From contig NW_026605706.1 of assembly GCF_945859685.1 (NCBI RefSeq), forward strand, positions 1-64,000: a DNA stretch of 64,000 bases, read 5' to 3'. The stretch comes from Eupeodes corollae. Taxonomy: Eukaryota > Arthropoda > Insecta > Diptera > Syrphidae. The notes under the pieces are model-generated. The model saw only the letters and a list, made by a program, of their open reading frames with translations, had not been told where the DNA came from and made no database searches. A program made the position numbers and the translations under genes. How positions within the stretch are numbered: the stretch's first letter is position 1; the number at the start of each line of letters is the position of its first letter. This document shows positions 41,701-54,777 of this stretch, piece after piece.

Positions 41701-42801
41701 GATCTATCATTATAGATATAGATGAGTCATTTTGGAGCATCCTGAAGGATTTTTGATGTTCTAGACGAAAATCAAATCACACCCAAAACCATCACCTGAT
41801 CCTTCCCAACCCCCAAAATCGATCAAGACTTCAAAATAGATACTTGACATGTACTAGAAAAAGATACTCCTAATCAAGATCTATCATTATAGATATAGAT
41901 GAGTCATTTTGGAGCATCCTGAAGGATTTTTGATGTTCTAGACGAAAATCAAATCACACCCAAAACCATCACCTGATCCTTCCCAACCCCCAAAATCGAT
42001 CAAGACTTTAAAATAGATACTTGACATGTACTAGAAAAAGATACTCCTAATCAAGATCTATCATTATAGATATAGATGAGTCATTTTGGAGCATCCTGAA
42101 GGATTTTTGATGTTCTAGACGAAAATCAAATCGCACCCAAAACCATCACCTGATCCTTCCCAACCCCCAAAATCGATCAAGACTTCAAAATAGATACTTG
42201 ACATGTACTAGAAAAAGATACTCCTAATCAAGATCTATCATTATAGATATAGATGAGTCATTTTGGAGCACCCTGAAGGATTTTTGATGTTCTAGACGAA
42301 AATCAAATCACACCCAAAACCATCACCTGATCCTTCCCAACCCCCAAAATCGATCAAGACTTCAAAATAGATACTTGACATGTACTAGAAAAAGATACTC
42401 CTAATCAAGATCTATCATTATAGATATAGATGAGTCATTTTGGAGCATCCTGAAGGATTTTTGATGTTCTAGACGAAAATCAAATCACACCCAAAACCAT
42501 CACCTGATCCTTCCCAACCCCCAAAATCGATCAAGACTTCAAAATAGATACTTGACATGTACTAGAAAAAGATACTCCTAATCAAGATCTATCATTATAG
42601 ATATAGATGAGTCATTTTGGAGCATCCTGAAGGATTTTTGATGTTCTAGACGAAAATCAAATCACACCCAAAACCATCACCTGATCCTTCCCAACCCCCA
42701 AAATCGATCAAGACTTCAAAATAGATACTTGACATGTACTAGAAAAAGATACTCCTAATCAAGATCTATCATTATAGATATAGATGAGTCATTTTGGAGC
42801 A
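38731..42801 (+). repeat. HOR block E, copy 1 (23 monomers)
   Basis: The copy is bounded by CATTCTG at 38731 and the same marker at 42802, 4071 bp or 23 monomers apart. Ordered internal markers are GAAAGAGATA, ATCGCACCC, GATACAGATG, AACTCCC (39687, with a private G just before it), CCCCTAAAA, two successive GATACTTCCC units (near 40030 and 40207), TATCACTATA (41356), GTACAAG, GACTTTAAAA (42009), ATCGCACCC again, and GCACCCTG (42271). It is the full-length version of this HOR. Confidence 0.88.
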
Positions 42802-45800
42802 TTCTGAAGGATTTTTGATGTTCTAGACGAAAATCAAATCACACCCAAAACCATCACCTGATCCTTCCCAACCCCCAAAATCGATCAAGACTTCAAAATA
42901 GATACTTGACATGTACTAGAAAGAGATACTCCTAATCAAGATCTATCATTATAGATATAGATGAGTCATTTTGGAGCATCCTGAAGGATTTTTGATGTTC
43001 TAGACGAAAATCAAATCACACCCAAAACCATCACCTGATCCTTCCCAACCCCCAAAATCGATCAAGACTTCAAAATAGATACTTGACATGTACTAGAAAA
43101 AGATACTCCTAATCAAGATCTATCATTATAGATATAGATGAGTCATTTTGGAGCATCCTGAAGGATTTTTGATGTTCTAGACGAAAATCAAATCGCACCC
43201 AAAACCATCACCTGATCCTTCCCAACCCCCAAAATCGATCAAGACTTCAAAATAGATACTTGACATGTACTAGAAAAAGATACTCCTAATCAAGATCTAT
43301 CATTATAGATACAGATGAGTCATTTTGGAGCATCCTGAAGGATTTTTGATGTTCTAGACGAAAATCAAATCACACCCAAAACCATCACCTGATCCTTCCC
43401 AACCCCCAAAATCGATCAAGACTTCAAAATAGATACTTGACATGTACTAGAAAAAGATACTCCTAATCAAGATCTATCATTATAGATATAGATGAGTCAT
43501 TTTGGAGCATCCTGAAGGATTTTTGATGTTCTAGACGAAAATCAAATCACACCCAAAACCATCACCTGATCCTTCCCAACCCCCAAAATCGATCAAGACT
43601 TCAAAATAGATACTTGACATGTACTAGAAAAAGATACTCCTAATCAAGATCTATCATTATAGATATAGATGAGTCATTTTGGAGCATCCTGAAGGATTTT
43701 TGATGTTCTAGACGAAAATCAAATCACACCCAAAACCATCACCTGATCCTTCCCAACTCCCAAAATCGATCAAGACTTCAAAATAGATACTTGACATGTA
43801 CTAGAAAAAGATACTCCTAATCAAGATCTATCATTATAGATATAGATGAGTCATTTTGGAGCATCCTGAAGGATTTTTGATGTTCTAGACGAAAATCAAA
43901 TCACACCCAAAACCATCACCTGATCCTTCCCAACCCCTAAAATCGATCAAGACTTCAAAATAGATACTTGACATGTACTAGAAAAAGATACTCCTAATCA
44001 AGATCTATCATTATAGATATAGATGAGTCATTTTGGAGCATCCTGAAGGATTTTTGATGTTCTAGACGAAAATCAAATCACACCCAAAACCATCACCTGA
44101 TACTTCCCAACCCCCAAAATCGATCAAGACTTCAAAATAGATACTTGACATGTACTAGAAAAAGATACTCCTAATCAAGATCTATCATTATAGATATAGA
44201 TGAGTCATTTTGGAGCATCCTGAAGGATTTTTGATGTTCTAGACGAAAATCAAATCACACCCAAAACCATCACCTGATACTTCCCAACCCCCAAAATCGA
44301 TCAAGACTTCAAAATAGATACTTGACATGTACTAGAAAAAGATACTCCTAATCAAGATCTATCATTATAGATATAGATGAGTCATTTTGGAGCATCCTGA
44401 AGGATTTTTGATGTTCTAGACGAAAATCAAATCACACCCAAAACCATCACCTGATCCTTCCCAACCCCAAAAATCGATCAAGACTTCAAAATAGATACTT
44501 GACATGTACTAGAAAAAGATACTCCTAATCAAGATCTATCATTATAGATATAGATGAGTCATTTTGGAGCATCCTGAAGGATTTTTGATGTTCTAGACGA
44601 AAATCAAATCACACCCAAAACCATCACCTGATCCTTTCCAACCCCCAAAATCGATCAAGACTTCAAAATAGATACTTGACATGTACTAGAAAAAGATACT
44701 CCTAATCAAGATCTATCATTATAGATATAGATGAGTCATTTTGGAGCATCCTGAAGGATTTTTGATGTTCTAGACGAAAATCAAATCACACCCAAAACCA
44801 TCACCTGATCCTTCCCAACCCCCAAAATCGATCAAGACTTCAAAATAGATACTTGACATGTACTAGAAAAAGATACTCCTAATCAAGATCTATCATTATA
44901 GATATAGATGAGTCATTTTGGAGCATCCTGAAGGATTTTTGATGTTCTAGACGAAAATCAAATCACACCCAAAACCATCACCTGATCCTTCCCAACCCCC
45001 AAAATCGATCAAGACTTCAAAATAGATACTTGACATGTACTAGAAAAAGATACTCCTAATCAAGATCTATCATTATAGATATAGATGAGTCATTTTGGAG
45101 CATCCTGAAGGATTTTTGATGTTCTAGACGAAAATCAAATCACACCCAAAACCATCACCTGATCCTTCCCAACCCCCAAAATCGATCAAGACTTCAAAAT
45201 AGATACTTGACATGTACTAGAAAAAGATACTCCTAATCAAGATCTATCATTATAGATATAGATGAGTCATTTTGGAGCATCCTGAAGGATTTTTGATGTT
45301 CTAGACGAAAATCAAATCACACCCAAAACCATCACCTGATCCTTCCCAACCCCCAAAATCGATCAAGACTTCAAAATAGATACTTGACATGTACTAGAAA
45401 AAGATACTCCTAATCAAGATCTATCATTATAGATATAGATGAGTCATTTTGGAGCACCCTGAAGGATTTTTGATGTTCTAGACGAAAATCAAATCACACC
45501 CAAAACCATCACCTGATCCTTCCCAACCCCCAAAATCGATCAAGACTTCAAAATAGATACTTGACATGTACTAGAAAAAGATACTCCTAATCAAGATCTA
45601 TCATTATAGATATAGATGAGTCATTTTGGAGCATCCTGAAGGATTTTTGATGTTCTAGACGAAAATCAAATCACACCCAAAACCATCACCTGATCCTTCC
45701 CAACCCCCAAAATCGATCAAGACTTCAAAATAGATACTTGACATGTACTAGAAAAAGATACTCCTAATCAAGATCTATCATTATAGATATAGATGAGTCA

Positions 45801-45987
45801 TTTTGGAGCATCCTGAAGGATTTTTGATGTTCTAGACGAAAATCAAATCACACCCAAAACCATCACCTGATCCTTCCCAACCCCCAAAATCGATCAAGAC
45901 TTCAAAATAGATACTTGACATGTACTAGAAAAAGATACTCCTAATCAAGATCTATCATTATAGATATAGATGAGTCATTTTGGAGCA
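42802..45987 (+). repeat. HOR block E, copy 2 (18 monomers, five deleted)
   Basis: This copy is 3186 bp. It shares the copy 1 order from CATTCTG (42802) through the GATACTTCCC pair (near 44101 and 44278) and then GCACCCTG (45457). The markers TATCACTATA, GTACAAG, GACTTTAAAA and the second ATCGCACCC are missing. The interval from the second GATACTTCCC to GCACCCTG is 1179 bp instead of 2064, exactly five monomers shorter. Confidence 0.88.
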
Positions 45988-48900
45988 TTCTGAAGGATTT
46001 TTGATGTTCTAGACGAAAATCAAATCACACCCAAAACCATCACCTGATCCTTCCCAACCCCCAAAATCGATCAAGACTTCAAAATAGATACTTGACATGT
46101 ACTAGAAAGAGATACTCCTAATCAAGATCTATCATTATAGATATAGATGAGTCATTTTGGAGCATCCTGAAGGATTTTTGATGTTCTAGACGAAAATCAA
46201 ATCACACCCAAAACCATCACCTGATCCTTCCCAACCCCCAAAATCGATCAAGACTTCAAAATAGATACTTGACATGTACTAGAAAAAGATACTCCTAATC
46301 AAGATCTATCATTATAGATATAGATGAGTCATTTTGGAGCATCCTGAAGGATTTTTGATGTTCTAGACGAAAATCAAATCGCACCCAAAACCATCACCTG
46401 ATCCTTCCCAACCCCCAAAATCGATCAAGACTTCAAAATAGATACTTGACATGTACTAGAAAAAGATACTCCTAATCAAGATCTATCATTATAGATACAG
46501 ATGAGTCATTTTGGAGCATCCTGAAGGATTTTTGATGTTCTAGACGAAAATCAAATCACACCCAAAACCATCACCTGATCCTTCCCAACCCCCAAAATCG
46601 ATCAAGACTTCAAAATAGATACTTGACATGTACTAGAAAAAGATACTCCTAATCAAGATCTATCATTATAGATATAGATGAGTCATTTTGGAGCATCCTG
46701 AAGGATTTTTGATGTTCTAGACGAAAATCAAATCACACCCAAAACCATCACCTGATCCTTCCCAACCCCCAAAATCGATCAAGACTTCAAAATAGATACT
46801 TGACATGTACTAGAAAAAGATACTCCTAATCAAGATCTATCATTATAGATATAGATGAGTCATTTTGGAGCATCCTGAAGGATTTTTGATGTTCTAGACG
46901 AAAATCAAATCACACCCAAAACCATCACCTGATCCTTCCCAACTCCCAAAATCGATCAAGACTTCAAAATAGATACTTGACATGTACTAGAAAAAGATAC
47001 TCCTAATCAAGATCTATCATTATAGATATAGATGAGTCATTTTGGAGCATCCTGAAGGATTTTTGATGTTCTAGACGAAAATCAAATCACACCCAAAACC
47101 ATCACCTGATCCTTCCCAACCCCTAAAATCGATCAAGACTTCAAAATAGATACTTGACATGTACTAGAAAAAGATACTCCTAATCAAGATCTATCATTAT
47201 AGATATAGATGAGTCATTTTGGAGCATCCTGAAGGATTTTTGATGTTCTAGACGAAAATCAAATCACACCCAAAACCATCACCTGATACTTCCCAACCCC
47301 CAAAATCGATCAAGACTTCAAAATAGATACTTGACATGTACTAGAAAAAGATACTCCTAATCAAGATCTATCATTATAGATATAGATGAGTCATTTTGGA
47401 GCATCCTGAAGGATTTTTGATGTTCTAGACGAAAATCAAATCACACCCAAAACCATCACCTGATACTTCCCAACCCCCAAAATCGATCAAGACTTCAAAA
47501 TAGATACTTGACATGTACTAGAAAAAGATACTCCTAATCAAGATCTATCATTATAGATATAGATGAGTCATTTTGGAGCATCCTGAAGGATTTTTGATGT
47601 TCTAGACGAAAATCAAATCACACCCAAAACCATCACCTGATCCTTCCCAACCCCCAAAATCGATCAAGACTTCAAAATAGATACTTGACATGTACTAGAA
47701 AAAGATACTCCTAATCAAGATCTATCATTATAGATATAGATGAGTCATTTTGGAGCATCCTGAAGGATTTTTGATGTTCTAGACGAAAATCAAATCACAC
47801 CCAAAACCATCACCTGATCCTTCCCAACCCCCAAAATCGATCAAGACTTCAAAATAGATACTTGACATGTACTAGAAAAAGATACTCCTAATCAAGATCT
47901 ATCATTATAGATATAGATGAGTCATTTTGGAGCATCCTGAAGGATTTTTGATGTTCTAGACGAAAATCAAATCACACCCAAAACCATCACCTGATCCTTC
48001 CCAACCCCCAAAATCGATCAAGACTTCAAAATAGATACTTGACATGTACTAGAAAAAGATACTCCTAATCAAGATCTATCATTATAGATATAGATGAGTC
48101 ATTTTGGAGCATCCTGAAGGATTTTTGATGTTCTAGACGAAAATCAAATCACACCCAAAACCATCACCTGATCCTTCCCAACCCCCAAAATCGATCAAGA
48201 CTTCAAAATAGATACTTGACATGTACTAGAAAAAGATACTCCTAATCAAGATCTATCATTATAGATATAGATGAGTCATTTTGGAGCATCCTGAAGGATT
48301 TTTGATGTTCTAGACGAAAATCAAATCACACCCAAAACCATCACCTGATCCTTCCCAACCCCCAAAATCGATCAAGACTTCAAAATAGATACTTGACATG
48401 TACTAGAAAAAGATACTCCTAATCAAGATCTATCATTATAGATATAGATGAGTCATTTTGGAGCATCCTGAAGGATTTTTGATGTTCTAGACGAAAATCA
48501 AATCACACCCAAAACCATCACCTGATCCTTCCCAACCCCCAAAATCGATCAAGACTTCAAAATAGATACTTGACATGTACTAGAAAAAGATACTCCTAAT
48601 CAAGATCTATCACTATAGATATAGATGAGTCATTTTGGAGCATCCTGAAGGATTTTTGATGTTCTAGACGAAAATCAAATCACACCCAAAACCATCACCT
48701 GATCCTTCCCAACCCCCAAAATCGATCAAGACTTCAAAATAGATACTTGACATGTACAAGAAAAAGATACTCCTAATCAAGATCTATCATTATAGATATA
48801 GATGAGTCATTTTGGAGCATCCTGAAGGATTTTTGATGTTCTAGACGAAAATCAAATCACACCCAAAACCATCACCTGATCCTTCCCAACCCCCAAAATC

Positions 48901-49960
48901 GATCAAGACTTCAAAATAGATACTTGACATGTACTAGAAAAAGATACTCCTAATCAAGATCTATCATTATAGATATAGATGAGTCATTTTGGAGCATCCT
49001 GAAGGATTTTTGATATTCTAGACGAAAATCAAATCACACCCAAAACCATCACCTGATCCTTCCCAACCCCCAAAATCGATCAAGACTTCAAAATAGATAC
49101 TTGACATGTACTAGAAAAAGATACTCCTAATTAAGATCTATCATTATAGATATAGATGAGTCATTTTGGAGCATCCTGAAGGATTTTTGATGTTCTAGAC
49201 GAAAATCAAATCACACCCAAAACCATCACCTGATCCTTCCCAACCCCCAAAATCGATCAAGACTTTAAAATAGATACTTGACATGTACTAGAAAAAGATA
49301 CTCCTAATCAAGATCTATCATTATAGATATAGATGAGTCATTTTGGAGCATCCTGAAGGATTTTTGATGTTCTAGACGAAAATCAAATCGCACCCAAAAC
49401 CATCACCTGATCCTTCCCAACCCCCAAAATCGATCAAGACTTCAAAATAGATACTTGACATGTACTAGAAAAAGATACTCCTAATCAAGATCTATCATTA
49501 TAGATATAGATGAGTCATTTTGGAGCACCCTGAAGGATTTTTGATGTTCTAGACGAAAATCAAATCACACCCAAAACCATCACCTGATCCTTCCCAACCC
49601 CCAAAATCGATCAAGACTTCAAAATAGATACTTGACATGTACTAGAAAAAGATACTCCTAATCAAGATCTATCATTATAGATATAGATGAGTCATTTTGG
49701 AGCATCCTGAAGGATTTTTGATGTTCTAGACGAAAATCAAATCACACCCAAAACCATCACCTGATCCTTCCCAACTCCCAAAATCGATCAAGACTTCAAA
49801 ATAGATACTTGACATGTACTAGAAAAAGATATTCCTAATCAAGATCTATCATTATAGATATAGATGAGTCATTTTGGAGCATCCTGAAGGATTTTTGATG
49901 TTCTAGACGAAAATCAAATCACACCCAAAACCATCACCTGATCCTTCCCAACCCCTAAAA
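45988..49960 (+). repeat. HOR block E, copy 3 with partial continuation
   Basis: This copy starts at CATTCTG (45988) and carries the full copy 1 series, including TATCACTATA (48613) and GACTTTAAAA (49266), each 7257 bp (41 monomers, 23 + 18) after its copy 1 counterpart. After GCACCCTG at 49528 the next markers, AACTCCC near 49775 and CCCCTAAAA near 49955, come seven monomers early compared with copies 1-2, and the GATACTTCCC pair no longer follows. A block containing the next CATTCTG start has therefore been lost. Confidence 0.85.
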
Positions 49961-50529
49961 TCGATCAAGACTTCAAAATAGATACTTGACATGTACTAGA
50001 AAAAGATACTCCTAATCAAGATCTATCATTATAGATATAGATGAGTCATTTTGGAGCATCCTGAAGGATTTTTGATGTTCTAGACGAAAATCAAATCACA
50101 CCCAAAACCATCACCTGATCCTTCCCAACCCCCAAAATCGATCAAGACGTCAAAATAGATACTTGACATGTACTAGAAAAAGATACTCCTAATCAAGATC
50201 TATCATTATAGATATAGATGAGTCATTTTGGAGCATCCTGAAGGATTTTTGATGTTCTAGACGAAAATCAAATCACACCCAAAACCATCACCTGATCCTT
50301 CCCAACCCCCAAAATCGATCAAGACTTCAAAATAGATACTTGACATGTACTAGAAAAAGATACTCCTAATCAAGATCTATCATTATAGATATAGATGAGT
50401 CATTTTGGAGCATCCTGAAGGATTTTTGATGTTCTAGACGAAAATCAAATCACACCCAAAACCATCACCTGATCCTTCCCAACCCCCAAAATCGATCAAG
50501 ACTTCAAAATAGATACTTGACATGTACTA

Positions 50530-53500
50530 AAAAAAGATACTCCTAATCAAGATCTATCATTATAGACATAGATGAGTCATTTTGGAGCATCCTGAAGGAT
50601 TTTTGATGTTCTAGACGAAAATCAAATCACACCCAAAACCATCACCTGATCCTTCCCAACCCCCAAAATCGATCAAGACTTCAAAATAGATACTTGACAT
50701 GTACTAGAAAAAGATACTCCTAATCAAGATCTATCATTATAGATATAGATGAGTCATTTTGGAGAATCCTAAGGGATTTTTGATGTTCTAGACGAAAATC
50801 AAATCACACCCAAAACCATCACCTGATCCTTCCCAACCCCCAAAATCGATCAAGACTTCAAAATAGATACTTGACATGTACTAGAAAAAGATACTCCTAA
50901 TCAAGATCTATCATTATAGATATAGATGAGTCATTTTGGAGCATCCTGAAGGATTTTTGATGTTCTAGACGAAAATCAAATCACACCCAAAACCATCACC
51001 TGATCCTTCCCAACCCCCAAAATCGATCAAGACTTCAAAATAGATACTTGACATGTACTAGAAAAAGATACTCCTAATCAAGATCTATCATTATAGATAT
51101 AGATGAGTCATTTTGGAGCATCCTGAAGGATTTTTGATGTTCTAGACGAAAATCAAATCACACCCAAAACCATCACCTGATCCTTCCCAACCCCCAAAAT
51201 CGATCAAGACTTCAAAATAGATACTTGACATGTACTAGAAAAAGATACTCCTAATCAAGATCTATCATTATAGATATAGATGAGTCATTTTGGAGCATCC
51301 TGAAGGATTTTTGATGTTCTAGACGAAAATCAAATCACACCCAAAACCATCACCTGATCCTTCCCAACCCCCAAAATCGATCAAGACTTCAAAATAGATA
51401 CTTGACATGTACTAGAAAAAGATACTCCTAATCAAGATCTATCATTATAGATATAGATGAGTCATTTTGGAGCATCCTGAAGGATTTTTGATGTTCTAGA
51501 CGAAAATCAAATCACACCCAAAACCATCACCTGATCCTTCCCAACCCCCAAAATCGATCAAGACTTCAAAATAGATACTTGACATGTACTAGAAAAAGAT
51601 AATCCTAATCAAGATCTATCATTATAGATATAGATGAGTCATTTTGGAGCATCCTGAAGGATTTTTGATGTTCTAGACGAAAATCAAATCACACCCAAAA
51701 CCATCACCTGATCCTTCCCAACCCCCAAAATCGATCAAGACTTCAAAATAGATACTTGACATGTACTAGAAAAAGATACTCCTAATCAAGATCTATCATT
51801 ATAGATATAGATGAGTCATTTTGGAGCATCCTGAAGGATTTTTGATGTTCTAGACGAAAATCAAATCACACCCAAAACCATCACCTGATCCTTCCCAACC
51901 CCCAAAATCGATCAAGACTTCAAAATAGATACTTGACATGTACTAGAAAAAGATACTCCTAATCAAGATCTATCATTATAGATATAGATGAGTCATTTTG
52001 GAGCATCCTGAAGGATTTTTGATGTTCTAGACGAAAATCAAATCACACCCAAAACCATCACCTGATCCTTCCCAACCCCCAAAATCGATCAAGACTTCAA
52101 AATAGATACTTGACATGTACTAGAAAAAGATAATCCTAATCAAGATCTATCATTATAGATATAGATGAGTCATTTTGGAGCATCCTGAAGGATTTTTGAT
52201 GTTCTAGACGAAAATCAAATCACACCCAAAACCATCACCTGATCCTTCCCAACCCCCAAAATCGATCAAGACTTCAAAATAGATACTTGACATGTACTAG
52301 AAAAAGATACTCCTAATCAAGATCTATCATTATAGATATAGATGAGTCATTTTGGAGCATCCTGAAGGATTTTTGATGTTCTAGACGAAAATCAAATCAC
52401 ACCCAAAACCATCACCTGATCCTTCCCAACCCCCAAAATCGATCAAGACTTCAAAATAGATACTTGACATGTACTAGAAAAAGATACTCCTAATCAAGAT
52501 CTATCATTATAGATATAGATGAGTCATTTTGGAGCATCCTGAAGGATTTTTGATGTTCTAGACGAAAATCAAATCACACCCAAAACCATCACCTGATCCT
52601 TCCCAACCCCCAAAATCGATCAAGACTTCAAAATAGATACTTGACATGTACTAAAAAAAGATACTCCTAATCAAGATCTATCATTATAGACATAGATGAG
52701 TCATTTTGGAGCATCCTGAAGGATTTTTGATGTTCTAGACGAAAATCAAATCACACCCAAAACCATCACCTGATCCTTCCCAACCCCCAAAATCGATCAA
52801 GACTTCAAAATAGATACTTGACATGTACTAGAAAAAGATACTCCTAATCAAGATCTATCATTATAGATATAGATGAGTCATTTTGGAGAATCCTGAAGGA
52901 TTTTTGATGTTCTAGACGAAAATCAAATCACACCCAAAACCATCACCTGATCCTTCCCAACCCCCAAAATCGATCAAGACTTCAAAATAGATACTTGACA
53001 TGTAGTAGAAAAAGATACTCCTAATCAAGATCTATCATTATAGATATAGATGAGTCATTTTGGAGCATCCTGAAGGATTTTTGATGTTCTAGACGAAAAT
53101 CAAATCACACCCAAAACCATCACCTGATCCTTCCCAACCCCCAAAATCGATCAAGACTTCAAAATAGATACTTGACATGTACTAGAAAAAGATACTCCTA
53201 ATCAAGATCTATCATTATAGATATAGATGAGTCATTTTGGAGCATCCTGAAGGATTTTTGATGTTCTAGACGAAAATCAAATCACACCCAAAACCATCAC
53301 CTGATCCTTCCCAACCCCCAAAATCGATCAAGACTTCAAAATAGATACTTGACATGTACTAGAAAAAGATACTCCTAATCAAGTTCTATCATTATAGATA
53401 TAGATGAGTCATTTTGGAGCATCCTGAAGGATTTTTGATGTTCTAGACGAAAATCAAATCACACCCAAAACCATCACCTGATCCTTCCCAACCCCCAAAA

Positions 53501-54777
53501 TCGATCAAGACTTCAAAATAGATACTTGACATGTACTAGAAAAAGATACTCCTAATCAAGATCTATCATTATAGATATAGATGAGTCATTTTGGAGCATC
53601 CTGAAGGATTTTTGATGTTCTAGACGAAAATCAAATCACACCCAAAACCATCACCTGATCCTTCCCAACCCCCAAAATCGATCAAGACTTCAAAATAGAT
53701 ACTTGACATGTACTAGAAAAAGATAATCCTAATCAAGATCTATCATTATAGATATAGATGAGTCATTTTGGAGCATCCTGAAGGATTTTTGATGTTCTAG
53801 ACGAAAATCAAATCACACCCAAAACCATCACCTGATCCTTCCCAACCCCCAAAATCGATCAAGACTTCAAAATAGATACTTGACATGTACTAGAAAAAGA
53901 TACTCCTAATCAAGATCTATCATTATAGATATAGATGAGTCATTTTGGAGCATCCTGAAGGATTTTTGATGTTCTAGACGAAAATCAAATCACACCCAAA
54001 ACCATCACCTGATCCTTCCCAACCCCCAAAATCGATCAAGACTTCAAAATAGATACTTGACATGTACTAGAAAAAGATACTCCTAATCAAGATCTATCAT
54101 TATAGATATAGATGAGTCATTTTGGAGCATCCTGAAGGATTTTTGATGTTCTAGACGAAAATCAAATCACACCCAAAACCATCACCTGATCCTTCCCAAC
54201 CCCCAAAATCGATCAAGACTTCAAAATAGATACTTGACATGTACTAGAAAAAGATAATCCTAATCAAGATCTATCATTATAGATATAGATGAGTCATTTT
54301 GGAGCATCCTGAAGGATTTTTGATGTTCTAGACGAAAATCAAATCACACCCAAAACCATCACCTGATCCTTCCCAACCCCCAAAATCGATCAAGACTTCA
54401 AAATAGATACTTGACATGTACTAGAAAAAGATACTCCTAATCAAGATCTATCATTATAGATATAGATGAGTCATTTTGGAGCATCCTGAAGGATTTTTGA
54501 TGTTCTAGACGAAAATCAAATCACACCCAAAACCATCACCTGATCCTTCCCAACCCCCAAAATCGATCAAGACTTCAAAATAGATACTTGACATGTACTA
54601 GAAAAAGATACTCCTAATCAAGATCTATCATTATAGATATAGATGAGTCATTTTGGAGCATCCTGAAGGATTTTTGATGTTCTAGACGAAAATCAAATCA
54701 CACCCAAAACCATCACCTGATCCTTCCCAACCCCCAAAATCGATCAAGACTTCAAAATAGATACTTGACATGTACTA
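50530..54777 (+). repeat. Higher-order repeat block F, 12 monomers (2124 bp) x2
   Basis: Five markers recur at exactly 2124 bp: GTACTAAAAA (50530, 52654), TATAGACATAG (50567, 52691), GGAGAATCC (50765, 52889), and GATAATCC twice per copy (51602 and 52133; 53726 and 54257). Each copy also has private changes, for example TGTAGTAG near 53007 and AAGTTCTAT near 53384 in copy 2. The right end is set by period, not by a marker. Confidence 0.85.
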
